Shown piece by piece: positions 1 to 9,140 of a stretch of 55,417 nucleotides of DNA. Position 1 is the first letter of the stretch, and each line of letters starts with the position of its first letter. The stretch comes from an uncultured Acidimicrobiales bacterium. GTDB taxonomy: Bacteria > Actinomycetota > Acidimicrobiia > Acidimicrobiales > SZUA-35. The translations under genes and the position numbers were made by a program. A model generated the notes under the pieces. It ran no database searches. It was not told the origin of the DNA and saw only the letters and a list, made by a program, of their open reading frames with translations. The DNA is taken from positions 1-55,417 of the forward strand of contig CALLGK010000193.1 of the NCBI GenBank assembly GCA_938009905.1, read 5' to 3'.

Positions 1-252
1 GACGCCGTCCTCGACCTCATCGACATAGATGTTCGTCATCATGTGAGTGCGAGGGTGCGCCGCCTCCTCCTCCATGAAGTGGACGATGTCCTCAATGCCG
101 TTGAGCACTCGTGATCCGACGCCAGTCAGATCGAAGACCGCGTCCTCGGTGAAGATGCGTCGCAGCTTGTCCCAGTTGCGATCGTCGATTGAGTCGCCGT
201 AGCGACCCGGGATCTCCATGATGTCGAGTCGGTCTTCGAGCGAAAGCGCCAT
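1..252 (-). CDS. SnoaL-like / NTF2-fold protein (3' end outside window)
   Basis: Reading leftwards from an ATG at 252, 84 codons stay open to the window edge, so the C-terminus is missing. The N-terminus (MALSLEDRLDIMEIPGRYGD...) followed by a helix, an aspartate-rich turn (DDRNWDKL) and FTEDAVFDL is the usual opening of the SnoaL-like / nuclear transport factor 2 fold, whose members are small cyclases, isomerases, dehydratase-like enzymes or ring-hydroxylase beta-like proteins. The exact reaction cannot be told. TAGTGT lies at 259-264, six bases before the ATG, so the mRNA may be leaderless. The next gene to the right (299-1702) reads towards it with a 46-base gap. Confidence 0.7.
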   Translation of the reverse strand, partial: MALSLEDRLDIMEIPGRYGDSIDDRNWDKLRRIFTEDAVFDLTGVGSRVLNGIEDIVHFMEEEAAHPRTHMMTNIYVDEVEDGV

Positions 253-298
253 GAGTCGACACTACGTCGTGCCGCTCGACGCCGACAGTTGCCCGGCG

Positions 299-1702
299 TC
301 ACCTGGTGAGGCGACTGGCGATACCGGCTCGCTCGAAGACACTCCGGGCCGCGATGTGGGCCTCGGCCCGAACCGTCACCTCATCGGCGAAGGTGATCTC
401 GCCCTCATCAATCAGAATCCGGCCGTCAACCACCGAGTGGGTGAGGTTCGCGGGTGTGGCGTTGAAGACCAGAGCGCTGGCAACGCGGTGGACTGGCGCC
501 ACGAACACCGAGTCGAGATCAACCACAATGAGATCGGCCTTGGCACCGCTGGCAAGAACGCCGACGGAGTCTCCGAGGCCAGCAGCGGCTGCACCACCTC
601 GGCATGCCATTCGCAACGCGTCTTCCGGTTGAAGGGCCATGGCATCGAGTCGGTCAATCTTCTGCAACAGCACGGTGGCCTTCAGCACCTCAAACATGTC
701 TTGGCGATTGTTCGAGCCGGGGCCGTCGCTCGCGAGCGCCACCGTGATGTCGCGGTTCACCATGTCGACGATGCGCGGCACGCCAGATGCGAGGTACATG
801 TTGGACACCGGGCAATGGACGACGACCGATCCGCTCTCGGCGATCAGATCAAGTTCGCGATCGTCGAGCCAGACGCTGTGAGCCAGTTGCACGTCGGGAC
901 CCAAGGCACCGAGGTGCTCAAGCCACTCAACGTGCCTCATCCCTCGCTCCTCGAGGTTCATCTCGACCTCAACCGCTGTCTCTGCGCAATGGATGTGTGT
1001 GCCGACACCCCAAGCCCTGGCCTGATCGACCGTCGCCCGCATTGCGTCGTCTGAGCATCCCCATGGGATGAGCGGAGCGAGCTCGATACGGATACGACCG
1101 TCGCTTGCGCCGTGCCAACGATCCCGCACCCGAGCCGTTCGCTCGATCACGACCTCTGGGGTTTCCATCATCGACGGCTCATAGTTGCGGTCGGCCCAGC
1201 CCCGAGCGAGCAAGAACCGCACGCCTGTCATCTCAGCCGCGCGGGCGACGGCATCGTCGATGTGTTCGGTGCCATCCACTGCCTCGAGATGAACGTATTG
1301 GTGATCAACAATCGATGTCGCCCCGCCACGAAGGTTCTCAATCATCCCGACCAGCACGGCTAGGTGCGCCGATACTGCGTCGAGGTGAACGGCTCCGGGC
1401 CAGATGCACTCCCGAATCCAGTCAAGCAACGGCTTGTCGTCTGCAAGACCGCGAAAGAACGTTTGGAAGAGATGCGTGTGGGCGTTTGTCATGCCCGGCA
1501 TGACTGCGGATCCGGTCACATCGATCACTCGCCCCGCGTTTGCCAGCACGTCACCGGGAGCAGCACCCGACCCGACGGCAACGATCACGTCGTCAACGAT
1601 GTGAACCCAGCCCGGATCATGGATGGTGAATTGGTCATCGACGGTCACGACCGCCCCGCCGTCGATCACCAGACCACCTTCAGGCCGCTCTGGCAACGTC
1701 AT
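299..1702 (-). CDS. Amidohydrolase, ATZ/TRZ (guanine/8-oxoguanine deaminase-like) family
   Basis: About 467 residues. Metal-dependent deaminase/hydrolase of the amidohydrolase superfamily. Visible ligands are the HxH motif in NAHTHLFQT, the HIHCAET histidine, the VHCPVSN strand and the ASDGPGSNN aspartate, in the order typical of SsnA, TrzA/AtzB and 8-oxoguanine deaminase. These enzymes remove amino groups from triazine or purine-like rings in the cytoplasm. The ATG at 1702 is chosen because it overlaps the stop of the upstream LLM gene as ATGA; longer starts run into that gene. The two genes look translationally coupled. The substrate is probably an N-heterocycle, but it is not readable from sequence. 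Confidence 0.85.
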   Translation of the reverse strand: MTLPERPEGGLVIDGGAVVTVDDQFTIHDPGWVHIVDDVIVAVGSGAAPGDVLANAGRVIDVTGSAVMPGMTNAHTHLFQTFFRGLADDKPLLDWIRECIWPGAVHLDAVSAHLAVLVGMIENLRGGATSIVDHQYVHLEAVDGTEHIDDAVARAAEMTGVRFLLARGWADRNYEPSMMETPEVVIERTARVRDRWHGASDGRIRIELAPLIPWGCSDDAMRATVDQARAWGVGTHIHCAETAVEVEMNLEERGMRHVEWLEHLGALGPDVQLAHSVWLDDRELDLIAESGSVVVHCPVSNMYLASGVPRIVDMVNRDITVALASDGPGSNNRQDMFEVLKATVLLQKIDRLDAMALQPEDALRMACRGGAAAAGLGDSVGVLASGAKADLIVVDLDSVFVAPVHRVASALVFNATPANLTHSVVDGRILIDEGEITFADEVTVRAEAHIAARSVFERAGIASRLTR

Positions 1703-2736
1703 GTCGGCGCCCATCCTGCAAAGGCATCTACGACCGGTTTGATGTCGTCCATGATGGGATAGAGGATCGGGCAGGTCACCCCAGCATCGACGTACTCGGC
1801 CACCTTGGCCTGACACTCTGCGGTCGTGCCAACGGCCATCAGGCTGCGAACCAGATCGTCAGGAATGAGGTGAGCGGCCTTGCGGTAGTCGGCTTCCGTT
1901 GCCGGCCAGCCGACGATCTCCTGCACTCGCTCGACCAGCTCTGGATCGGCACCGGACGCCTCCATGATGTGCGGCTCGGTTCCGAGGTAGTAGGCCACAA
2001 GAGACTTCCCCGTCATCACCGCTTCGTCTGGGTCGTGATCGCTGAGGGAACAGACGAGCAGCTCGGGTCGATCGACGTCGTCGAGGGTCTTACCCGCCCG
2101 CTCGGCGCCAGTCCGTACCCGCTCGACAGCGTCTCTGATGTAATCGGTCGACACCACGTAGTTCAGGACGGGGCCGTCACAGACTTCGCCACTCAACTCG
2201 AGCATCTTGGGTCCGGTTGCACCGATGTAGATCGGGATGTCGCGGGCCGAGGTGTCGCCGTAGGCAACGTCGAGTCGCACTCGGTCGAGGTGCACAAACT
2301 CGCCGTTGTACGACACCTCTTCCATGGTGAAGAGCTGGCGAATCGCCTCGATGTTCTCTCGCATCGCCGTCAGCGGTTTGCGGCGATCTGCACCAACGCG
2401 GCCTGCGATGGGCTCCCACCACGCACCGAGGCCGAGCATCACGCGGCTCTCCCCTTCCGGGGTCAGGCCGCCGAGCTCCCACATGGTGCTCCACGAGGCC
2501 GCGATCACGGCCGGGTTGCGCGTGTAGATCGGCAACACACCTGAGCCGATCTTGATGCGACTGGTTTCGGTGAGCAGCGCGCTCATCATTACGACGCAGT
2601 CACGCGCCAAACGAGTGTCGGCCTGCCAGATCTCGCTGAAGCCTTTCTCTTCCGCGTACTTGGCCAGCTCAAGCTCGTAGCGAATGTCGTGCTTGTCTTG
2701 CAGGTACAGCGCCATGCGCATCGGTTGGTCAGCCAT
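1699..2736 (-). CDS. LLM-class F420-dependent oxidoreductase
   Basis: 345 residues, a bacterial luciferase-like TIM barrel. The opening ([35 protein letters not shown] with TRLARD) and the [12 protein letters not shown] strand resemble F420-dependent methylene-H4MPT-reductase-type members, where a conserved bulge near GSG holds the deazaflavin. FMN cannot be excluded. It probably reduces or oxidises a small organic substrate for the coupled amidohydrolase downstream (4-base overlap). TAGGTT at 2745-2750 lies eight bases before the ATG and may be a leaderless -10 element. An internal ATG five codons later is a possible alternative start. Confidence 0.85.
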   Translation of the reverse strand: MADQPMRMALYLQDKHDIRYELELAKYAEEKGFSEIWQADTRLARDCVVMMSALLTETSRIKIGSGVLPIYTRNPAVIAASWSTMWELGGLTPEGESRVMLGLGAWWEPIAGRVGADRRKPLTAMRENIEAIRQLFTMEEVSYNGEFVHLDRVRLDVAYGDTSARDIPIYIGATGPKMLELSGEVCDGPVLNYVVSTDYIRDAVERVRTGAERAGKTLDDVDRPELLVCSLSDHDPDEAVMTGKSLVAYYLGTEPHIMEASGADPELVERVQEIVGWPATEADYRKAAHLIPDDLVRSLMAVGTTAECQAKVAEYVDAGVTCPILYPIMDDIKPVVDAFAGWAPT

Positions 2737-2791
2737 CGCCGCCGAACCTACCCGCAGGGCCTACCCACGTGTGACGTTTTGTACCTGACCC

Positions 2792-3949
2792 CTAGGAGGG
2801 GAGGTGGGGCACGACGCCTTCTGCGAGCCGGTGGAGCTGCTCGCCGACTTTGTCGTAGCTGTCACCTGGCATGCCGGGGAAGATCGTGAGGTTCTCGACG
2901 CCGCCGAGGTAGTCGCAGTACCAGTTGATTTGTTCGGCGACCTCTTCTGCTGTGCCGACCAACCACACCTTGTTGTCGAGTGACTCTTCGAGCGTTGGGA
3001 TCAGACCAGCCTGTGCTGGCTTGCCCCCTTCGCCCATGTAGCCCTTGCTCCAGCCGTATGGCCCGAGGAATTTCCAGTACTCGTCGTGACCGTTTCGCAC
3101 CGACTCGATGGCTTTTTCTCGTGAGTCTTCGACGCAGGTATTGACCACCAGCATTCGCTTCTCACCCGGCGCGAGTTCTGTGCCGTGCGTCTCGGCATAG
3201 AGCTCGGCGAATCGATCCCAGTACATCTTCATGAAGGAGTAGTGCTTGAGCCACATGACACCGCCCCACCCCTTCACGGGCACCGTCTCGAGCGTGGGTG
3301 GCGAGGTGATGGCCTGCCACGTCTCATACGGATACAGCGGGCGAGGAAGCAGGCTCAGTTCTTCGACGAAGCCCCCTCGGTCGGGGATGCCAGCGACCGG
3401 GTAGTCGAAGATCTCGCCGTGATAACTGAAGCTCTCGTTGTCGAGGGCGATGTGCATCACCTCGACGGCTTCATCGAATTGCTTGCGGTTGATCTCGTCT
3501 GCGGCAGCCGAGTCTGGATTGTCGAAGCTGCCGATCTTGGTGCCGAGATTCTCGGCCTCGCGCGGCACGGTGCCTCGGGCGATACCCAACACGCCACGAC
3601 CGCCAGAGATGTTGTGCAGCGTTGCGAAGTCTTCAGCAAGCTTTAGTGGGTGCCATTGGCCCACGACGTTGAACATGGTGCCGATGCGAATGTTGTTCGT
3701 GCGCTCGGCGAGGATCGCCCCGGTCATGAGCCCGTTGGGTACAACCTCGTAACCCTCGTACTGGAAGTGATGCTCGGTCAGCCAAAACGAGTCGAACCCG
3801 AGCTTGTCGCTGAGCACTCCCATGTCGAGAATCCGCTCGGTCGCGTGCCACACCTCTTTGTGGCCGTACCGCCGATCGGTTGGTGCAGGAGCTCCGGCTC
3901 CCGCATCGTCCATCTCGACACCGCCGAACAGGAAAATTCCGGTACGCAT
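2792..3949 (-). CDS. LLM-class flavin-dependent oxidoreductase
   Basis: 385 residues of the luciferase-like monooxygenase family. It starts MRTGIFLFGG, then has the long N-terminal part with SFWLTEHHFQ (a luciferase-alpha-like EHH motif), RIGTMFNVV, and the GRGVLGIARGTVPREAE loop. The family uses FMNH2 (or F420) and O2 to oxidise organic substrates. It is not closely similar to the neighbouring LLM gene (1699-2736), so this is not a tandem duplication. The gap to that gene is 55 bases. TAGAGT at 3956-3961, six bases before the ATG, is a clear leaderless -10 candidate. Substrate unknown. Confidence 0.85.
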   Translation of the reverse strand: MRTGIFLFGGVEMDDAGAGAPAPTDRRYGHKEVWHATERILDMGVLSDKLGFDSFWLTEHHFQYEGYEVVPNGLMTGAILAERTNNIRIGTMFNVVGQWHPLKLAEDFATLHNISGGRGVLGIARGTVPREAENLGTKIGSFDNPDSAAADEINRKQFDEAVEVMHIALDNESFSYHGEIFDYPVAGIPDRGGFVEELSLLPRPLYPYETWQAITSPPTLETVPVKGWGGVMWLKHYSFMKMYWDRFAELYAETHGTELAPGEKRMLVVNTCVEDSREKAIESVRNGHDEYWKFLGPYGWSKGYMGEGGKPAQAGLIPTLEESLDNKVWLVGTAEEVAEQINWYCDYLGGVENLTIFPGMPGDSYDKVGEQLHRLAEGVVPHLPS

Positions 3950-4050
3950 ATGGCGACTCTAGGGCAGGGTCAACCTGCCGACCCGATCGGTTCGGGAGAC
4001 GCATCGGCTACGCCACGATCGAGCGCCAGGGAGTGGCGCCACCCTTTGCC

Positions 4051-4099
4051 GCACTGGCGATGTGGCGCTGGCTCGTAAGCCAGCGCTACATCCCAGTGC
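4051..4099. terminator. Long imperfect hairpin between tadG and the LLM gene
   Basis: Arms 4051-4073 and 4078-4099 pair over 22 base pairs with one bulged C (4058), one G-T pair and a 4-base loop CGTA. The structure sits 15 bases beyond the stop of the leftward TadG-like gene and before the start of 2792-3949, so it most likely ends or stabilises the tad transcript. There is no U tract on the minus strand, which is common for actinobacterial terminators. Confidence 0.55.
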
Positions 4100-4113
4100 A
4101 ACGTTCTTTGTGA

Positions 4114-5922
4114 TCAGTCCGTCAGCCGGACCGGGTCACCAAGCACTCGCACCGACCACGTGGTGGTCTCGGTTGCGTTGCTATTGCTGTCTTCGTACTG
4201 CACTCGCCACCAGCAGTTGTCTGGCTGAGCAGCGATGGTCTGGCACGTGTAGGTGTCTGGCAGATCAACCAGGATTCGGATCGTCCGGTCCTGGAAGTTG
4301 AAGCCGCCAGGCCCACTGTCAGGGTTCGAGGCGATACACGAGGTGCCACCACAGGTCTGGCTCGTGAGCGGGATGTCAGCGAAGTTGTCGGCCGACCACA
4401 ACGGATCGGGAGAGTCATACCCGAACTCGGCCTGGTCAATGGTCTCCCACTGCACCGGTACGACGTTGCCACTTGGGTCGAGGATTCGAACGATCTCGAT
4501 GCCGTCTGCAGGGTCAAACATCTTGATTTCAAGCGTCTTGCCAGCGTGCACTTCGGCGATCTCGGCCATGTAGAGCTCGGCGAACAGTGGTCCTGGAGGG
4601 GCGATCTGTCCATCGAAGTACATCGTGCCGGCTGTGTGAGCAGTCATGAAGTCACGGGCGTAGAGGTTCGGGCACTCCGCATAGGCACCTGGACCGATAC
4701 GGGAGCAGCTCCAGTCGGTGTTCGCCGTCGCCGCAGCCTGCGTGACGATCCGCAGGCTGTAGTTGGCCCGTCGAATATCGGTGTTACCGCTGGTCTCGCT
4801 GTAGTCGTTCTTGATGTACATCACCCAGCGTCCTGGCTGCGTGATGACATTGCCGAGGTCGACCCACGGCGCAGGGTCACCGGTGCGATCACCAGGGTTC
4901 GGGCCAGCGGTCAGCCAGTTCAGCGGACTCGCATTGTCTCCGGCGTTGCCGCACGTACCGTTGCCGGATCGGAGCACCGTTGTTTGGTCCGGGAACGGAT
5001 CATTGACGATGTTGTCGTAGTCGTTCAGCGGCGTGAGGTCGGGCTCGTAGAGGCGGGCTCGAATCTGGCCATTTGAGTCACCCTGGGCCCAGTACTCGTT
5101 GCCGGCTCCGTTGACTCGCCGCTGCACCCAGCAGGTCACTCGAGCTTGCACGACATAGTTGTCGACAGGGTTACCCATGGCATCGGCTGGAATGTCGACG
5201 ATGAAGGCGTGGCCCTCAGGAATGTGGTTCGGGTTCGGCGGATTCGCTAGGTCGCACGGCGTGGGGTTGCCGTAAGAGGCATATGACGGCTCGATCTGGC
5301 CAGCACCGACCGGATCGCCATTGATGCGAATCTCACACGTCGGCATTGCGCGGAGCCAGAAATTGTCCGGTGCCGGGCCGTAACCGGTGTCGACACCGGT
5401 GCCAAGTGCTGAGGTGGGGTTCCCCATCGGAACGGGGAGGATGTACTCCGCCTCGGCGGAGCGCGTCATGTCTGGGCTCTCGGTTGTGACAACCGCTCCA
5501 AAGTACAACGTGCCTTCGTCGCGGATGGCCACTTCAAGACGCTGCGCACCGGTGCGGGTCACCCTGACCTGCGGCAGCGGGGCGTTGGGGTCATCGAAGT
5601 CGGTCTGATCAAGTGGTGTCGCATCGGCAAAGCCGTTGCGCGCAGCCACGTCGAGCGCAACCTGGGTCGCCGTTGCCTCGTCAGGCATCCACACGACCGC
5701 AGCAAGTGCAGCGGCATCGGTTGCCCGTTGGATCTGCTGACCTTTGACATAGAAGCCGCCAACGTCAACGGCCAAGGCGGCGATGATCATCATGGGAATG
5801 AGCAGCAATGCCGTCATTGGCAAGACGTAGCCCTGCTCGGAGTCGTTCTCGTGCTCGGTGAGGTGAGAGGTCATGGCGATGGTGGGGTCTTCCTCAACAG
5901 AGGTGGGGATGCGCGTGGTCAC
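4114..5922 (-). CDS. TadG-like pilus assembly / pseudopilin protein
   Basis: 602 residues. A short cytoplasmic N-terminus is followed by one membrane helix (about residues 32-54), then DVGGFYVKGQQIQRATDAAALAA, the hallmark of Flp pilus-assembly TadG-like proteins. The remaining ~500 residues are extracellular, rich in Asp/Asn/Pro/Cys, with several cysteine pairs, and could be an adhesin or minor-pilin tip domain. It overlaps the upstream tadE gene as GTGA (GTG start at 5922), and an ATG at 5874 is an alternative. It is the last gene of the three-gene tad operon and is followed by a strong hairpin (4051-4099). The large C-terminal domain is not one I recognise. Confidence 0.8.
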   Translation of the reverse strand: MTTRIPTSVEEDPTIAMTSHLTEHENDSEQGYVLPMTALLLIPMMIIAALAVDVGGFYVKGQQIQRATDAAALAAVVWMPDEATATQVALDVAARNGFADATPLDQTDFDDPNAPLPQVRVTRTGAQRLEVAIRDEGTLYFGAVVTTESPDMTRSAEAEYILPVPMGNPTSALGTGVDTGYGPAPDNFWLRAMPTCEIRINGDPVGAGQIEPSYASYGNPTPCDLANPPNPNHIPEGHAFIVDIPADAMGNPVDNYVVQARVTCWVQRRVNGAGNEYWAQGDSNGQIRARLYEPDLTPLNDYDNIVNDPFPDQTTVLRSGNGTCGNAGDNASPLNWLTAGPNPGDRTGDPAPWVDLGNVITQPGRWVMYIKNDYSETSGNTDIRRANYSLRIVTQAAATANTDWSCSRIGPGAYAECPNLYARDFMTAHTAGTMYFDGQIAPPGPLFAELYMAEIAEVHAGKTLEIKMFDPADGIEIVRILDPSGNVVPVQWETIDQAEFGYDSPDPLWSADNFADIPLTSQTCGGTSCIASNPDSGPGGFNFQDRTIRILVDLPDTYTCQTIAAQPDNCWWRVQYEDSNSNATETTTWSVRVLGDPVRLTD

Positions 5923-6572
5923 GGTCCGGTGTCCGGTTCAATCCGCATCACGGTGGTTTCGGTGATGGTGTAGGTGTCGACACCGAAGAAGCCGGTGAAG
6001 TAGTTCTGCTCAAATTCGACGTAGACGCCAACAAAGGTGGCCGTCGCCTGCGTGCTACTTCTGCTGCTCGGGCACCAGTTGCGTGATGCTCCTGCTGCAC
6101 CGCACCCATCCGTCAGTGTCGCTGGGTTCAGCGGGTCGTAACCCGCATCGAAGTAGGTGGGTGAGTTGACGAAAAGCAGATCGTTGGCGTCGTAGATGTT
6201 GCACGGATCGGACGGAGCGGCAATGCCGTCAAGGCAGCCGGGCGGCACCTGACCATTCGCGGGAGCGTCAAAGATGACGACTTGGAGGATGCGATCAGCT
6301 TGATCCTCAAAGGTTGCGGTGACGGCCAGCAACGCTTGCTGGTCTGCGATGTCGGTTGGACCAAGCTGGGTCACGGTTCGAGCACCGCTCCTGGCTGCCT
6401 GCACCACCTGTTGGTTGGCCTTCCAGGCGGTGCCGATCTCGACCATGCCGAGCACCATGATCATCAGGAAGGGAATGACAATCGCGAACTCGACGATCGC
6501 AGCACCCCGCTCACGGTCTTGGTCGTCGCGAGACCTGAGGCGGGCCAGCGAATGTCGAAGAGAGGAGGTCAT
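5919..6572 (-). CDS. TadE-like pseudopilin (second copy)
   Basis: 217 residues. After a charged N-terminus, ERGAAIVEFAIVIPFLMIMVLGMVEIG is a classic TadE motif: a glutamate followed by a hydrophobic segment that acts as signal and membrane anchor. The periplasmic part has cysteines (PPGCLDG, PCNIYD, GCGAAG, WCPSS). TadE-type minor pseudopilins are needed for assembly of Flp/Tad pili. It overlaps both neighbours by four bases (ATGA at 6569-6572; GTGA at 5919-5922), so the three genes are translationally coupled. Confidence 0.85.
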   Translation of the reverse strand: MTSSLRHSLARLRSRDDQDRERGAAIVEFAIVIPFLMIMVLGMVEIGTAWKANQQVVQAARSGARTVTQLGPTDIADQQALLAVTATFEDQADRILQVVIFDAPANGQVPPGCLDGIAAPSDPCNIYDANDLLFVNSPTYFDAGYDPLNPATLTDGCGAAGASRNWCPSSRSSTQATATFVGVYVEFEQNYFTGFFGVDTYTITETTVMRIEPDTGP

Positions 6573-7159
6573 GAGGTTGTGTCCGGCTCGAGACGGATAA
6601 CGGTCTGTTCTTCGAGGATCTTGCTGTCGCCAAAGAACCCAGTTGCATAGGTGTGGGTTGTGTTGACGTACACACCGATCAGGTCGGTGCCGCCAGCCAA
6701 GGTTGTGTCGCGACTACCCGGGCACCAGAAGCGGTCAAGTGCCGTGCCACCGCAACGGAAGTGAGGCGACGGGTTGCCGAACGCGTCGTCCAGGGGGAGG
6801 TTGAAGTCGGCCGGGGTGTAGCGATTGCAGACGCCCATCACCGAGTTCGTGTGGCACCCGCTCGGCATGGGATCGCCGACATTCGCGATGTTGTAGACGA
6901 CGACGTAGTTGACCTTCTCGACACCAAGGACATCGATCTCTTCGACGACCTTCTGGATGATCTCGTAGTCGGCGGACAGATCGGTGCCGTAGACACTGGC
7001 TGAGCGTGCCGCAGTGCGGCTGGCGTTTGCCGTCGAGTTGTCGTTGTACAGCATGAGGCCGTATTCGAGAATGGCAAAAATGGCAATGAAGAGAAGCGGT
7101 GTGATGAACACGGCCTCAACCATGACCGCGCCACGCTCGGACGTTCTCTGACGACTCAT
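6569..7159 (-). CDS. TadE-like pseudopilin (first copy)
   Basis: 196 residues. SERGAVMVEAVFITPLLFIAIFAILEYGLMLYND is the TadE signature (Glu plus hydrophobic anchor), followed by an alanine- and arginine-rich helix and a Cys-containing periplasmic domain (SGCHTNSVMGVCN, FRCGG, WCPGS). It is first in the operon with the second TadE and TadG. The two TadE copies share cysteine spacing and the GVYV.....Y.TGFFG ending, so they are ancient duplicates. No ATPase (TadA), TadB/C or prepilin peptidase gene is nearby. Confidence 0.85.
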   Translation of the reverse strand: MSRQRTSERGAVMVEAVFITPLLFIAIFAILEYGLMLYNDNSTANASRTAARSASVYGTDLSADYEIIQKVVEEIDVLGVEKVNYVVVYNIANVGDPMPSGCHTNSVMGVCNRYTPADFNLPLDDAFGNPSPHFRCGGTALDRFWCPGSRDTTLAGGTDLIGVYVNTTHTYATGFFGDSKILEEQTVIRLEPDTTS

Positions 7160-7420
7160 AGTTACTACTTCGGCCGGTAGTACCCCGTACTTGATGGCAA
7201 AAGCACCCAGTCACCCAAGCCGAGGGACCTAGGGAACAGTGGCGTTCCTTGTCGAATCAACGACGGCGGCTGCCGATTTCTGAGTTCAAACGACCCTTTT
7301 TGCGACGCGATGTCATGAATTGATGTTTCTGCTCCGTGAACGTACGGCTCACGCATGCAGGCATCGCCACTGAATCCGCCTACCCTCGACCGTCGAGCCG
7401 GTCGGAGGCTTGGGGAGAAG
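7160..7420. promoter_or_regulatory. Divergent intergenic region between tad operon and ABC importer
   Basis: About 260 bases carry the promoters of both divergent operons. A 6-bp hairpin (TACTAC at 7163-7168 with GTAGTA at 7177-7182, loop TTCGGCCG) lies just before the first tadE start and would sit in its mRNA leader. GGAAC/GTTCC (about 7233-7248) is another small inverted repeat. I see no clear riboswitch consensus. Confidence 0.35.
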
Positions 7421-8176
7421 GTGTTTTCGTTGTCAGACATTGCCGTCAGGTCGCTGTCCTTTGACGACATCGGGATGACATTCCCCGACGGAACCGAGAC
7501 GCTCCGCAACATCAGTTTCGATGTATCGCGCGAAGAATTCGTCACCGTCGTCGGCCCATCAGGCTGCGGAAAGTCGACCCTGCTCAAGATCGCCTCGGGG
7601 CTGCTCGAGCCAACAGCTGGTCGGGTGAACGTCGATCGCGACCGCCTCGGGTATGTCTTTCAAGATGCGACGTTGCTGCCATGGCGCACCGTGATGGGCA
7701 ACGTCGAACTCCTCGCTGAACTCCACGCAGTTGACGCCACCACCCGCCGCAAACTTGCGCAGGAGGCCATCGATCTCGTCGGTCTGACGGGGTTCGAAAA
7801 TCACTATCCAAAGTCGCTCTCTGGCGGCATGAAGATGCGGGCCTCGCTCGCTCGCACACTCACGCTCGAGCCTCCGGTCTTCTTGTTCGATGAACCGTTC
7901 GGTGCGGTTGACGAAATCACCCGGGAACACCTCAACGACGAGACGCAACAGCTGTTTCTGCGCGAAGGGTTTGCCGGCCTCTTCATCACCCACTCGATCA
8001 CTGAAGCGGTGTTCATGAGCACGCGTGTGCTGGTGATGTCGGCCCGTCCCGGACGTATCGTCGCCGAGTACGACATCCCGTTCGACTACCCACGTCATCC
8101 CGATCTGCGCTTTGATCCCGAGTTCGCCCGCCTTAGCGGCGAGATCTCGCACGCCCTGCGAGGAGGCCACTCATGA
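7421..8176 (+). CDS. ABC transporter ATP-binding protein, NitT/TauT (SsuB/TauB) type
   Basis: About 251 residues. Walker A is GPSGCGKST, the signature is LSGGMKMR, Walker B is VFLFDEPFG followed by D-loop AVDE, and the switch histidine is in FITHSITEA. This is the cytoplasmic energy-coupling subunit of a nitrate/sulfonate/taurine/pyrimidine-type importer. It overlaps the permease gene as ATGA (8173-8176). The start is uncertain: GTG at 7421 has purine-rich GGAGG and GGGAGAAG upstream and gives a normal N-terminus; an ATG at 7355 in frame adds 22 residues without family character. Confidence 0.88.
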   Translation: MFSLSDIAVRSLSFDDIGMTFPDGTETLRNISFDVSREEFVTVVGPSGCGKSTLLKIASGLLEPTAGRVNVDRDRLGYVFQDATLLPWRTVMGNVELLAELHAVDATTRRKLAQEAIDLVGLTGFENHYPKSLSGGMKMRASLARTLTLEPPVFLFDEPFGAVDEITREHLNDETQQLFLREGFAGLFITHSITEAVFMSTRVLVMSARPGRIVAEYDIPFDYPRHPDLRFDPEFARLSGEISHALRGGHS

Positions 8177-9081
8177 CAACCGTCGATCCGCAAACCGTCG
8201 AATCGGGCTCCGACCGTGCTAGGGCATCGCTGCCCAAGGGCCGCGACGATCAGCCTGTCGAGGTCAGAAGTTCGAGCACGAAGTCGGGATCGTTGGCCGC
8301 GTCGTTCCTTCCACCGTTGTTCTTCGGCTCAGTATTGATCGGCGTCTGGTACTTCATCTCCTACGTGCTGCTCGAGGAAAGCAAGCGCTTCCTCCTTCGA
8401 CCGCCGCACCAGGTACTGAACAACGCATTTCTCGATTGGGAAGCACTGTCGGAGCTGCTCGGAGGGCTGTGGTCGAGTACCAAGGTGGCAGCCGTCGGTC
8501 TCGCCATCGCGATCGCCATCGGCCTGTTCCTGGCCACGATCATGAGCCAGACCAAGATTATCGAGCGGGCCCTGTTCCCCTACCTGGTCACCTTGCAGGC
8601 AGTGCCGATTCTTGCTCTCGTACCGATGATCGTGTTCTGGTTCGGCAGCGGCCAAACCAGCCGCGTGGTGGTCTGTGTGATCATCGCCGTGTTCCCACTC
8701 ATCGTGAACACACTCTTTGGCCTTCACTCAGCTGAAAAGGGCATGCACGACCTGTTCACGTTGCACCACGCAAGTCGGTTCACACGACTTCGCAAGCTGA
8801 TGTTTCCTGCCGCCTTGCCCGCCATGTTTGCCGGGCTGCGTATCTCGGCAGGACTGTCGGTGATCGGTGCGATCGTGGGCGATTTCTTCTTTGGCCGAGG
8901 CGAAGTCGGCATCGGCCAGCTCGTGACCAAGTACGCCAACCAGCTGCAGGGCGAAGAACTGATCGGCGCGGTGATCCTGTCATCTGCGCTCGGTGTCGCC
9001 GTGTTCTTGCTGTTCACCAAGCTTCAAGACCTGATCGTCGGCAAGTGGTACGACGCCGGAAGCGCTCAGCCCCCGACATAG
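8173..9081 (+). CDS. ABC transporter permease, NitT/TauT type
   Basis: 302 residues with a ~40-residue hydrophilic N-terminus and about six membrane helices. It has the binding-protein-dependent permease (BPD_transp_1) loop near GLHSAEKGMHDLFTLHHASRFTRLRKLMFPAALPAMFAGLRIS, which is the EAA-type coupling motif. It forms the channel with the ATPase upstream (4-base overlap) and the lipoprotein downstream (59-base gap). Together they make one importer for a small, probably nitrogen- or sulfur-containing molecule. Confidence 0.88.
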   Translation: MTTVDPQTVESGSDRARASLPKGRDDQPVEVRSSSTKSGSLAASFLPPLFFGSVLIGVWYFISYVLLEESKRFLLRPPHQVLNNAFLDWEALSELLGGLWSSTKVAAVGLAIAIAIGLFLATIMSQTKIIERALFPYLVTLQAVPILALVPMIVFWFGSGQTSRVVVCVIIAVFPLIVNTLFGLHSAEKGMHDLFTLHHASRFTRLRKLMFPAALPAMFAGLRISAGLSVIGAIVGDFFFGRGEVGIGQLVTKYANQLQGEELIGAVILSSALGVAVFLLFTKLQDLIVGKWYDAGSAQPPT

Positions 9082-9140
9082 CCCGAGCGCACACCACGGA
9101 CGGCAAAAGTTCCCGCAATTCACAATCCCTGGGAGGGGAT

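Noticed and set aside
1105-1503. Plus-strand frames of 60-280 codons over 218-2889
   Set aside because: They are shadows of the amidohydrolase and LLM genes on the minus strand, biased to Arg, Ser, Pro and His, as is usual for antisense frames at high GC.
7160-7354. A cyclic-di-GMP riboswitch before the tad operon (and before the Flp pilin at 55131-55335)
   Set aside because: Hairpins are present, but the conserved GEMM blocks (GGCAAACC, GACGCAAAGCC) are not found in either leader.
7165-7587. Open frame of 140 codons on the minus strand over the ABC ATPase start
   Set aside because: It is antisense to the well-supported ATP-binding gene and shows no family features.
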